Positions 1 through 9,200 of a stretch of 64,000 nucleotides of DNA are shown here, piece after piece. Numbering within the stretch: the stretch's first letter is position 1; every line of letters begins with the position of its first letter. This DNA is from Leptolyngbya sp. PCC 7375 (lineage in GTDB: Bacteria > Cyanobacteriota > Cyanobacteriia > Phormidesmidales > Phormidesmidaceae), in assembly GCF_000316115.1 (NCBI RefSeq), contig NZ_JH993797.1, positions 5,256,486-5,320,485 on the forward strand, written 5' to 3'. The position numbers and the translations under genes are program-made. The notes below the pieces were generated by a model that saw only the letters and a program-made list of their open reading frames with translations, was not told where the DNA came from and made no database searches.

Positions 1-2
1 CC

Positions 3-1658
3 TATATGCGCCGCACGATTCGTCAGGCAAAAAAAGAGGGATTTGAAACAATCGCAGCGATTTGTGGTGCCTGGCATAGTCCGGCTTTATGTGAGCCCTT
101 ACCAGCTCAAAAGCACGATAATGCATTACTTAAAGGACTACCCAAGCTCAAGGTAAAGGCCACCTGGATTCCCTGGACCTATGGAAGATTGTCCAGCGCT
201 ACTGGCTATGGGGCTGGCATTAACTCTCCCGGTTGGTACGACCATCTTTGGCAGTCGTCCCGCCCTCAGAAAATAGCCATTGGTTGGATGACCCAGGTAG
301 CAAGATTATTACGCCAGGAAGATATTGATGCGTCTTCTGCCAGCGTGATTGAGGCGGTACGATTGGCGGAGGCTCTGGCTGCGATGAGAGAGTCTGCGAT
401 GCCGGGTCTGGATGAACTGAGTGAAGCCACCCAGACCGTACTTTGTTTTGGTGATGCAACACCCATGCAGCTGATTCACCAAAAGCTGATTGTCAGTGAG
501 CGGCTGGGGCGGATTCCAGCAGAAACACCCTTAATTCCGCTTCAGCAAGACCTACAGCGCTTACAAAAACGCTTGCGACTCAAACCAGAAGCCAATGAAC
601 GCCTTCTCACCCTGGATTTGCGTAAAGAAATAGATCTAGAACGTTCCCATCTGCTACACCGTTTGAGCCTGCTAGATATTCCATGGGGCCAACCCCAAAC
701 CACCAGCGGTAAGGGCACCTTCAAAGAAGCCTGGCAACTACGTTGGCAACCCGAGCTCAGCCTTGCGGTAATTGAATCGGGACGTTGGGGCAACACCATC
801 GGAGCAGCGGCCCAGACCTATGCCAAGTATCAGGTAGATATCGCCCCTGATTTGCCAGCGTTAACTAATTTGCTAGATAACGTACTGCTGGCCGCACTGC
901 CCGATGCCGTCACCTATTTGCTGAGTCAATTGCAGGCAATGGCAGCAGTGTCCAGCGATATAGCCCACTTGATGGCAGCATTACCACCATTGGCAAATGT
1001 GTTGCGCTATCGTGATGTGCGCCAGACAGATGGGACGATCGTGGCCCAAGTGATAGATGGATTAGTGGCACGGATCTGCATTGGTTTACCGGGAGCCTGT
1101 GCGTCTTTAGATGATGATGCGGCAGCGGCCATGCTGAAGGCGATTAATCAGACCAATAGCGCGATTAAGCTACTGCAAAATGGGAACCATGGCATGGCAT
1201 GGTCGGCAGTGTTGTTAGTGTTATGCGATAAACAATCGCTCCACGGTCTCATCGCCGGACGCTGCTGCCGCTTGCTCCTCGACGAAGGCAGCCTAGAACC
1301 AGAAAAGGCTGCTCAGCGTATGGGCCTAGCCCTTTCCTTAGCCAATGCCCCCACCCAAGCGGCTGCTTGGGTTGAAGGCTTTTTACAAGGTAGTGGCTTG
1401 TTGTTGCTCCACGACGACATCATTTGGCAAGTCCTAGATGACTGGGTGACTAGCTTAACTAGTGAGCAGTTCACCGCCTTGTTACCACTGCTGCGTCGCA
1501 CCTTTACAGGTTTCTCACCACCTGAACGACGACAAATGGGAGAACGGGTGCGGGCTGGCAGCCGACAAACTCAAGTCACTGCCGTCACAGATTTTGACAC
1601 AGAGCATGCTGAATCAACCCTACCCCTCATCGCCCAGCTTTTAGGTCTGCAACTCTAA
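3..1658 (+). CDS. DUF5682 family protein, 5'-truncated by the window edge
   Basis: About 550 residues are visible, and the reading frame is open through the first bases, so the true start lies upstream. The methionine at position 6 is internal: the sequence around it, ending in CGAWHSPAL (residues 20-28), looks like a mid-protein block of DUF5682 proteins, which are usually longer. The rest is a helical, leucine/alanine-rich protein with no membrane segment or catalytic motif that I recognise. The VWA gene follows after 14 bp, so the two are surely co-transcribed. From memory, DUF5682 genes sit between a MoxR-type AAA+ ATPase gene and a VWA gene, often with SWIM-zinc-finger and DUF5691 genes; those partners would be to the left. 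Function unknown; a client or adaptor of a MoxR/VWA chaperone-like machine is inference. Confidence 0.75.
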   Translation, partial: YMRRTIRQAKKEGFETIAAICGAWHSPALCEPLPAQKHDNALLKGLPKLKVKATWIPWTYGRLSSATGYGAGINSPGWYDHLWQSSRPQKIAIGWMTQVARLLRQEDIDASSASVIEAVRLAEALAAMRESAMPGLDELSEATQTVLCFGDATPMQLIHQKLIVSERLGRIPAETPLIPLQQDLQRLQKRLRLKPEANERLLTLDLRKEIDLERSHLLHRLSLLDIPWGQPQTTSGKGTFKEAWQLRWQPELSLAVIESGRWGNTIGAAAQTYAKYQVDIAPDLPALTNLLDNVLLAALPDAVTYLLSQLQAMAAVSSDIAHLMAALPPLANVLRYRDVRQTDGTIVAQVIDGLVARICIGLPGACASLDDDAAAAMLKAINQTNSAIKLLQNGNHGMAWSAVLLVLCDKQSLHGLIAGRCCRLLLDEGSLEPEKAAQRMGLALSLANAPTQAAAWVEGFLQGSGLLLLHDDIIWQVLDDWVTSLTSEQFTALLPLLRRTFTGFSPPERRQMGERVRAGSRQTQVTAVTDFDTEHAESTLPLIAQLLGLQL

Positions 1659-1672
1659 TAATCGCAACACCC

Positions 1673-2857
1673 ATGGTCAGTAACTCTCAAGACACAGATA
1701 ACACAAAACGGCTCAGACGTTGGCGATTGATCCTCGGCGGTGGAGATGCTGATGGTATCTGCAGTGCTGATGGTGAAGGAGGGCTGAACTTAGGCAGTGG
1801 CGATATGGCTATGGATCAGGCCCTCGCCGCTCTCTATGATGACAAACAAGAACGCCGAGGTGGACTAGGTGGTTCTGCACCCAAAGTAGCCCGCTGGCTC
1901 GGGGATATTCGGCAATATTTCCCTAGCTCAGTGGTGCGGGTGATGCAGCAGGATGCGTTAGAGCGATTGAACCTGCATCAAATGCTGCTGGAGCCAGAAA
2001 TGTTGTCAGCGGTTGAAGCGGATGTGCATTTGGTGGCTAACCTGATGGCGCTGAATGGAGTGATTCCAGAGAAAACTAAAGAAACAGCTCGTTTAGTAGT
2101 GCGTAAAGTTGTCGATGAGCTGATGCAGAAGTTGCAGAATCCCATGCAGCAAGCTGTAATGGGTAGTCTTAACCGCAGCCAGCGCAACAACCGTCCTCGC
2201 CATAGCGAAATCGATTGGCACCGTACTATTCGCGCTAATTTGCAACATTATCAACCAGAGTACGCCACCATTGTTCCCGAACGGCTCATCGGCTTTGGCC
2301 GTAAACGGTCTGCCCTCAAAAATGTTATTCTGTGCGTTGATCAAAGCGGGTCGATGGCTCCTTCTGTGGTCTATGCCAGTATTTTTGCCGCTGTATTAGC
2401 ATCTATTCCTGCAGTGAGAACCCAGCTAGTTGTATTTGACACAGCAGTAGTCGATTTAACCGAACTATTGCAGGACCCGGTTGATGTTCTCTTTGGCACT
2501 CAGCTAGGCGGTGGCACAGATATCAACCAGGCCCTTTCCTACTGTCAGAGTCATGTGCGACAGCCACAGGAGACTATTTTGGTATTGATCAGTGATCTGT
2601 ATGAAGGTGGCAACAATGACGTCATGATTAAGCGTGTGGCATCCTTGGTGGCATCAGGTGTTCAAATGATTACCCTCTTAGCTTTAAGCAACGAGGGTGC
2701 TCCATGTTTTGATCATGGCAATGCGGCAACGTTTGCACGTGTAGGGGTACCAACATTTGCTTGTACCCCCGATCAGTTCCCTGATTTAATGTCTGCGGCC
2801 ATTAGTCATGGCAACATTAGCCAGTGGGCAGCCAAGGAGGATATTGTGACGGCTTGA
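1673..2857 (+). CDS. VWA domain (MIDAS) protein of a DUF5682/MoxR module
   Basis: 394 residues, no signal peptide or membrane helix, so cytosolic. The C-terminal half (about 215-385) is a von Willebrand A fold with an intact metal site: DQSGS (D223, S225, S227), the threonine of GGGTDI and the aspartate of ISDLYEGG. The N-terminal half is helical and contains a conserved-looking basic stretch ahead of the VWA domain. The start is the ATG at 1673, 14 bp after the upstream stop codon. In this family the VWA protein is thought to act with a MoxR AAA+ ATPase to bind or remodel a metal-coordinated partner. The partner is unknown here, but DUF5682 next door is the obvious candidate. Domain call secure; the role is inference. 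Confidence 0.85.
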   Translation: MVSNSQDTDNTKRLRRWRLILGGGDADGICSADGEGGLNLGSGDMAMDQALAALYDDKQERRGGLGGSAPKVARWLGDIRQYFPSSVVRVMQQDALERLNLHQMLLEPEMLSAVEADVHLVANLMALNGVIPEKTKETARLVVRKVVDELMQKLQNPMQQAVMGSLNRSQRNNRPRHSEIDWHRTIRANLQHYQPEYATIVPERLIGFGRKRSALKNVILCVDQSGSMAPSVVYASIFAAVLASIPAVRTQLVVFDTAVVDLTELLQDPVDVLFGTQLGGGTDINQALSYCQSHVRQPQETILVLISDLYEGGNNDVMIKRVASLVASGVQMITLLALSNEGAPCFDHGNAATFARVGVPTFACTPDQFPDLMSAAISHGNISQWAAKEDIVTA

Positions 2858-2962
2858 TTTATTTGTCGAACTGAGACTTCACGCTAGGTCACTTTAAATT
2901 CGAGAATTGAAGGGATAACAGCTTAAAACAGAACGTTCTCCCAAAGAAGACAGGGGCCAGGA

Positions 2963-3005
2963 GTCAGGAGTCCAGCAGCAAGGAACTTACTGCTGGACTC
3001 CTGAC
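2963..3005. terminator. Perfect 16-bp inverted repeat downstream of the VWA gene
   Basis: The arms at 2963-2978 and 2990-3005 (GTCAGGAGTCCAGCAG and its complement) are perfectly complementary with an 11-nt spacer. There is no clear T-run after either arm, so it may be a repeat-type hairpin that stabilises the mRNA end rather than a classical terminator. A second, weaker inverted repeat, GTTCGGCT/AGCCGAAC, lies around 3009-3057. Confidence 0.6.
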
Positions 3006-3135
3006 TACGTTCGGCTAAGACATTGACGGTGGGGATTAGATGGTGAGTTCAGCCGAACCACTCACGTCGAAGCCTGACTCTCCACCTAACCAAGATTTCT
3101 CAGCTTAAGTGAATACCCTAAGCATTGAAGAGAGT

Positions 3136-3570
3136 CTATTGTTTCAAGGACAATGACCTTTCAGGTTGTTTTGTATTGCTAGATGTTTCTTCAGGAAGCA
3201 CCTGAATAGTTTGATCGCAAAAGTGCTTTACAAACTCTTGGGCTTCAATCAGATTATTCGGATATCTAACCTGCTCCCAGATATAGCCATGGAGATTATG
3301 GATATCTTGATAGTAGAAACCATGCTCTGCAAGGTAAGTGGCGACGTTCCACAGAACCTGGTTTGATTTTCTGGGTGAATGAAACTTAACACCCATTTGG
3401 TAAGCGGTATGACCACAGTGGGGGCATAGCCGAATAAACCCTGGGAATTTACCTGGACGTTTAAATGTGGTGTGGCAATCCAAACAAGCGAAAGGGGCGA
3501 TGCCATGCATGGGAATATGTCCTTTGCTGTCTTTAGCGTGTGACCTCCTGACGCCCTTATTATGGCGCAA
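3136..3570 (-). CDS. Conserved small zinc-ribbon protein, function unknown
   Basis: 144 residues. Two CxxC pairs (CLDC at about residue 29 and CPHC at about 49) within a short spacing form a treble-clef or zinc-ribbon knuckle. It is followed by a region (VKFHSPRKSNQ...) and a C-terminal helix with EAQEFVKHF. Similar short proteins beginning near MHGIAPFxCLDC are, as I recall, scattered in proteobacteria and cyanobacteria without known function. The real start may be the internal methionine 21 (MHGIAPFACLDC), because the 20 residues before it are basic and look poorly conserved. The gene is transcribed away from the taxis operon. Possibly a nucleic-acid-binding or metal-binding regulator, but this is a guess. 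Confidence 0.6.
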   Translation of the reverse strand: MRHNKGVRRSHAKDSKGHIPMHGIAPFACLDCHTTFKRPGKFPGFIRLCPHCGHTAYQMGVKFHSPRKSNQVLWNVATYLAEHGFYYQDIHNLHGYIWEQVRYPNNLIEAQEFVKHFCDQTIQVLPEETSSNTKQPERSLSLKQ

Positions 3571-3875
3571 CTACCTTGCTTAGATCATGACAAATTAATA
3601 ACTTGTCAACATTGTCAACCAAGCTAGATAGCTGCATTTTTGTCATAGCATTGTCCCCAAGCTATGGAAAGATATCTTGAGACTGATGAATAGTTGTTCC
3701 ATTTACCTATGCACAGCGCTTAATTAGCTTAGGGTAAATTCTCTCATCTCTCAATCCGTGAATGGACGGAATATAGGGAATTTCGATAGATCCGTGTAAT
3801 CTCTGATGCCTTTAGGGGAAGTCTCCTGCGCAGAATAATTACTAAATCCGTTTCAGCATTGAGTATTAAAAGCAT
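3571..3875. promoter_or_regulatory. Divergent intergenic region, probable promoters for both flanking units
   Basis: 305 bp between the zinc-ribbon gene (leftward) and the taxis operon (rightward). It contains a short direct repeat, TTGTCAAC, twice in tandem near 3603-3619, which could be an operator or overlapping -35-like elements. I find no RNA gene or convincing hairpin here. Confidence 0.35.
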
Positions 3876-5138
3876 ATGTCATGCATGCCAGTCATCGTCG
3901 ATCTAGATAAAAAAATTAAGCATTACAGAAAAAGTCAGTTCACTGGAATTTTGTCGATTAAGGCTGCAACGATGGCTCCATGGCTTCTGTACTTTTTAGC
4001 TGGACAAATAGTTTGGGCAAATACGCGCACTCATGCCCAACGTCGTTGGCATAGGCATCTTTTAAAGCATTGTCCAGAATTAATTAAGCAAGACTCTAGT
4101 GTGGACCTAACCTACAATGAACTAGCCAGATTAGTGATGCGTAAACAATTCAGTAGAGAGCGTTTCTCTGAACTTGCCGCAGGCTGTATTTCAGAAATTT
4201 TATTCGATATTGTTCAGCAGGGAACTCTACATTTTCAGACATCTAGAAAGCTATTGGTTTACCAAACAACTCCTCGAGATGCAGCTAAATTCCCATGCAT
4301 TGGTCTGCAATACCTTCCAGTATGGGAACAAGCACAACAGGACTGGCAGATGTGGAAACAGGCAAACTTAATTGATATTCTGCCTAATCAGGCCCCTACG
4401 ATTGAAAAACCCAAAAAATTGCAAGAACATACATCATCAGCCACATTTCGAGCGTTAACAGGTTTGCTTGATGGTCAACAAACACTTCGAGACTTAGGAT
4501 TAAGGGTTAAACAACCTTTGACCCCTTTAACGCTATCTATCTTGCCCCACATACGTAATAATTTTATTCGGATGGTTGCTATTGACAAGCTGGATGTTCA
4601 GACAACCTCTGATCATGGATCTTCCTCCACTTATAAAACTGTTGGTGTTTCACCTCAAGCTGCAAATACCTCTTCCCATGAGTTGTTATTGAATTCATCG
4701 GTCAAGCCATCTAGGAATAGTTCTACGGTACTCTACATTGATGATAGCCCTGCAGATAGCCAGGCCATGGAACAAATTGTTCAAACTGCTGGGTATCGCT
4801 ATGTGAATATTGCAGATCCCTTACAAGCATTACCACAGCTTTTAGAAGTCAAACCTGAGTTAATCTTTTTAGATTTAGTCATGCCCATTGCCAATGGGTA
4901 TGAACTGTGTGCTCAGATTCGGCGAATTTCTGCGTTTCGAGATATTCCGATCGTCATTGTTACCAACAATGATGGTATTTCGGATCGGGTACGTGCCAAG
5001 GTTGTAGGTGCCTCTGGCTTTATGGGGAAACCGATTAGACAGGCGCGAGTATTAAAAGTACTCAAGAAATATATGCAAAACAATAAAAATACAGCACCCA
5101 CTTTTCAACAACAGTCTCAGCTTTCTCCTTCAGTCTGA
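3876..5138 (+). CDS. PatA-type response regulator (PATAN N-terminus, C-terminal receiver)
   Basis: 420 residues. The N-terminal region (about 1-240) is the DUF4388/PATAN type found in PatA, PixG and PtxA. A serine-rich linker (245-285) precedes a CheY-like receiver (about 287-410) whose phosphoacceptor is D333 in LIFLDLVMP, with acidic pair DD near residue 291. It is the first gene of a six-gene plus-strand cluster whose order (PatA-like, CheY, CheW, MCP, CheA) matches the cyanobacterial pix/ptx phototaxis loci. The start at 3876 (MSCMPV) is one choice; the ATG at 3885 is equally possible. Known role in the family: a response regulator under the CheA-like kinase controlling type IV pilus motility. 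The exact orthologue (pixG or ptxA) cannot be decided here. Confidence 0.85.
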   Translation: MSCMPVIVDLDKKIKHYRKSQFTGILSIKAATMAPWLLYFLAGQIVWANTRTHAQRRWHRHLLKHCPELIKQDSSVDLTYNELARLVMRKQFSRERFSELAAGCISEILFDIVQQGTLHFQTSRKLLVYQTTPRDAAKFPCIGLQYLPVWEQAQQDWQMWKQANLIDILPNQAPTIEKPKKLQEHTSSATFRALTGLLDGQQTLRDLGLRVKQPLTPLTLSILPHIRNNFIRMVAIDKLDVQTTSDHGSSSTYKTVGVSPQAANTSSHELLLNSSVKPSRNSSTVLYIDDSPADSQAMEQIVQTAGYRYVNIADPLQALPQLLEVKPELIFLDLVMPIANGYELCAQIRRISAFRDIPIVIVTNNDGISDRVRAKVVGASGFMGKPIRQARVLKVLKKYMQNNKNTAPTFQQQSQLSPSV

Positions 5139-5224
5139 TAGCAGAATATCTAAGATTTGATACAGAACATTTAGTTTGCAAATTCCTTTAACACGCAAAT
5201 CTACCCACTAGTTTGAGAGGTTCT

Positions 5225-5587
5225 ATGGTAACGGCTTTAATTGTAGAAGATAGTTTGACGGATAGGGAACATCTCACCCATTATCTCCAGCAGTCAGGGA
5301 TAACGGTTGTAGGTGTGAAAAGTAGTGAAGAGGCCTTACTGGAGGTCCAAACTAAGTTACCTGATATGGTTTTCTTGGATATTGTTCTTCCAGGGCAAAG
5401 TGGTTTCGAATTCTGTCGCGATCTCAAGACCAACGAGCAAACGCAAAATATTCCCGTTGTCATCTGTTCAACAAAAAGTACAAAAGCTGATAAGCTTTGG
5501 GGCTCAATGTTAGGAGCTGATGCTTATTTAAGTAAACCGATTGATCAGCAACAGCTGGCGGTCACACTGCAACAAGTGATGAGTTAG
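5225..5587 (+). CDS. CheY-like single-domain response regulator
   Basis: 120 residues from the ATG at 5225. The frame also opens from a TTG at 5213, but GAGAGG just before 5225 favours the ATG. The receiver fold is complete: acidic pocket VEDS (E8, D9), phosphoacceptor D52 in VFLDIVLPG, threonine/serine switch in VICSTK and the conserved lysine in YLSKPI. It lies 86 bp after the PatA-like gene and 26 bp before the CheW gene, in the second position of the pix/ptx-type operon. It most likely carries the phosphoryl signal from the hybrid CheA to the pilus motor (family knowledge). Confidence 0.9.
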   Translation: MVTALIVEDSLTDREHLTHYLQQSGITVVGVKSSEEALLEVQTKLPDMVFLDIVLPGQSGFEFCRDLKTNEQTQNIPVVICSTKSTKADKLWGSMLGADAYLSKPIDQQQLAVTLQQVMS

Positions 5588-5613
5588 GTAGAAATCCTAG
5601 ATATACCTCCAGC

Positions 5614-6144
5614 ATGAACACACTACAGTCTCCTTTGCAGGAACAACTAGCTCAAATTGATCCATTGGGATTAGACCCAATTCCTGAAGATACTCGTCAA
5701 CGTTTTCTACGGTTTAAGCTTTTAGAAGAACATAGAACATTATTGTCGCTACAGGCTATTGCAGAAGTCCAGCAGTTAACGACCTTAGACATTTTGCCTA
5801 TTCCCGAAGTATCGAATTCTATGTTGGGGGTATGCAACTGGCGCGGTGAGATTCTCTGGCTTATTGATCTCAACGCATTGGTCGGCAATCGTCCCTTGTG
5901 GCATCAAGCTCCGTTGCTTGAACAAGCTATGGTTATTGTGGTGCAAAGAGCCCAAAAAGCTATCGGATTAGTCGTAGAACAGGTGGATGACATAGAGCTG
6001 ATTGAGCCTCAGTCCATTTGTCCAAAAACAGATCTGTGTGCCCCAACTTTGGCTCCCTATGTGACGGGCTGCCTTGCTAATCACCAAGGCGTTATTCTCG
6101 ATACTGTAGCCATTATTGAGCATATGTATCAGGCCCCTCCTTAG
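5614..6144 (+). CDS. CheW-type coupling protein
   Basis: 176 residues with a single CheW fold: FRLLEEHRTLLSLQAIAEV-like first strands, MLGVCNWRGEILWLIDLNAL at about 70-90, and VVEQVDDIELI at about 140. CheW couples the methyl-accepting receptor to the CheA kinase in the signalling array. It follows the CheY gene by 26 bp and precedes the receptor by 80 bp. No membrane segment. Corresponds in position to PixI/PtxC of known cyanobacterial phototaxis clusters. Confidence 0.88.
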   Translation: MNTLQSPLQEQLAQIDPLGLDPIPEDTRQRFLRFKLLEEHRTLLSLQAIAEVQQLTTLDILPIPEVSNSMLGVCNWRGEILWLIDLNALVGNRPLWHQAPLLEQAMVIVVQRAQKAIGLVVEQVDDIELIEPQSICPKTDLCAPTLAPYVTGCLANHQGVILDTVAIIEHMYQAPP

Positions 6145-6224
6145 GTCAGTATCTCTTCGCGAAACCACCGGTCTGAGCATATCTATAGCTGCTTTAAAGC
6201 ATTGTAAGTTTACTGAGTTTTCCT

Positions 6225-9200
6225 ATGTCAAATGCTGCAAATACCCACCCAGATAAACACTCTGAAGATTTAGAGTCTAGTCTTGATCTAGATCTCTCCC
6301 TTGAGAAGGTTGATCTAATTTCCCCTGAGTTGATATTCCCTGATCAGGACCTAACCCTTGAGGAGATCACTCCAGATGAGGATGATCTAGAACGATTGCC
6401 TGAAACGACAACACCTCTGTCCTTAGCTATGGATTCTGTACCATTTGCTCCTTGTCAGGGTAGGCGGCCATTTGCGATCGCAAACACCATGGCCCAAGCC
6501 AGTAACCTGGAAAACCTTTATCAAATTACTGTTACCGAACTACGTAAACAGATTTCTGTAGACCGAGCCCTTATCTATCAATTTCAATCGGCCACTCATG
6601 GTACCGTTATTGCCGAATCCCTCACTTCTGGCTATAGTCCAGTCTTGGGGGAGCTACTAGCTGCCTTATCCTTTGGTGAAACTACTACTCAGCACTATCA
6701 ACAACAGGCTGTTATCAAGATTAATAATATTGCAGAAGAAGCCATCACACCTTACCAAGCCCAACTTTTTCAACGCCTTCAGGTCCAAGCTAGTCTTTGT
6801 CTACCCCTCTTTTTAGAAAATCAGCTATGGGGCTTGTTGGTCGTTCAAACGTGTACAAGACCTCGTCAGTGGACGGATTCTGAAATTGCTCTACTCTATC
6901 AAGTCGGTACTGAACTTATCCTCAAGCTTCAACCATTGCGGTTTCAATCCGAACGGCAATTGATCTTTAGTCTGAGCGATAAACTCCGTCAAGCATCCGA
7001 TCAAGAAACCATCTTTCGGAGTGTCACTCGAGATGCTAGAAAGCTCCTAAATGTAGATCGCGTTGCCATTTGTCAGTTTCGTCAAGACTATAGTCTTCAA
7101 TTTGTCTTCGAATCAAAAGTGGGACAAGTAGCCTCGATGCTCGATGTTGTTTTAGCAGATAGCCATCTGCAAAAGCATGAGGGAGGAATCTTTCGGCAAT
7201 CTGACCCATTTGTTGTTAGCTATGTCCAGAAAGATCCGACGCTCACCCTTTGTCATGTTGAGAATTTAACCGATTTTGACATAAAAGCCTGTGCCATTGT
7301 AGCCATTTATCAGGGACAGAAACTGTGGGGTTTATTGGGAGCCTATCAACATAGTGGTGCTCGATATTGGGATGACAACGACGTCAAACTACTGACTCAA
7401 CTGGGTAATCTTGTCGGGATTAGCCTACATCGGACAGAACTTGTGGAAGAAATGGCCAGAGCATCCACAAATCAGGAGGCCTTACCTGACATCATCCATA
7501 AAATTAGCAACACGGCCTATGCTGAAAAGATTTATCAAACAGCGGTGCAAGAGGCTCGTAATCTTCTTAATGTAGAGCGCGTCTGCATTTACAAATTTCG
7601 CCCAGACTATTTTGGTGATTTTATCTATGAATCTGGTACCGGTGGGTGGCCATCATTGGTAGGAAGCGCTTGGGAAGATACCTACGTTCAAGAGAATCAA
7701 GGTGGGCGATTCCGCAACACTGAGCAACCGTTTCTAGCAGATGACATTTACACCGCTGGGTTAAGTGAATGTCATGTTCAGACTTTAGAGCACTTTGGCG
7801 TTAAATCCTTCTTGATTGTGGCCATTAGACAGGGAGGTAAACTTTGGGGGTTATTAGGTGCCTTTCAACATAGTGGACCTCGCCATTGGTTGGAAAGTGA
7901 TGTCAAAGTTTTACAAGACATCAGCCGCGAAATGGAGGCGAGTCTGAAAGGGGCTGATTATGTTGCCCAGTTACAAGAGCAATCGGCTCAGATGACTAAA
8001 GCCGCTCAAATTGGTCGTGAAGTGTCCGATATTATTCCGCAAATCTTGCAAGCACAAGAAACTGAGCAAATCTTAAAGGTGACACAGCGAACCGCACGGC
8101 AGTTACTGAAATGCGATCGCGTCGCCTTCCATCGATTCAATCCTGACTGGAGTTCTGAACTTCTCTGTGAATCGAGTATCAATAGTCAGATCAATGCAGA
8201 TTTAAAAGAGAGTCTGCATGCAATTTGGCCAAAGCACAATTTGCAAAAAACACAGGGAGGTCCCTACCGTAATCAATCCAGCCTGGTTATCAATAATATC
8301 TATGCCGCTGATCATGCGCCATCAGAAATTGACATGCTGGAGGAATTTGGCATTATTGCCTATATGACAGTGCCCATCTTTAAGAAAAATCAACTCTGGG
8401 GTGTGCTGAGTGCGTATCAAAATGAAAAACCACGTTCGTGGGCTGAAGCTGAGATTAATGCCCTCAAACAAATTGGCCTACAGGTAGGGACTGCTATGCA
8501 GCAAGCAGATTACTTAAAGCGCCTGGCTCTTACAACTCAGCAGGAACAACTGATCAGTAATATTATTGACCGTCTCCGCAAAACAACCAATTTACCCCAA
8601 ACCCTGAAAACAGTAGCCCGTGACATTCGTGAAATGCTTCAGGCTGATCGAGTGGGAATGTACCAATTTGATCCAGCAACCAACTATAGTGTCGGTGAGT
8701 TTGTTGTAGAAGACGTTGCTCCAGGGGTACGATCTGCGATGGCCGCCAAGATACAAGATCATTGCTTTGCTGAAGGTCAAGCAGAAAACTATCAAAAAGG
8801 CCGCTATTGGGTGGTTAATGATGTTAAAACCCTGGATCTACCCAATTGCTTAGTCGATCTACTGGCTGACCTACAAGTTCGGGCCAGCTTAGTCGTTCCC
8901 TTACTCAAAGGCGATGTACTTTGGGGCTTATTTGCCATTCATCAATGTCAAGGGCCGCGCGAATGGCAAGACATCGAAGTAGAGTTTGTTCATCGGATTG
9001 GAACTCAGTTCAATTTAGCACTACAGCAGGCTGATTATCTAGAACAACTACAGGAGAAAAATATTGCGTTAGAAGCAACCGCAACACGAGAAAAGCAATC
9101 TAAAGAAAAGTTACAGCAGCAGGTTATGCAACTATTGACGGATGTGCGCCCAGCTTTAGAAGGCGATCTGACTGTACGTGCCCCCGTCACAGATACTGAA

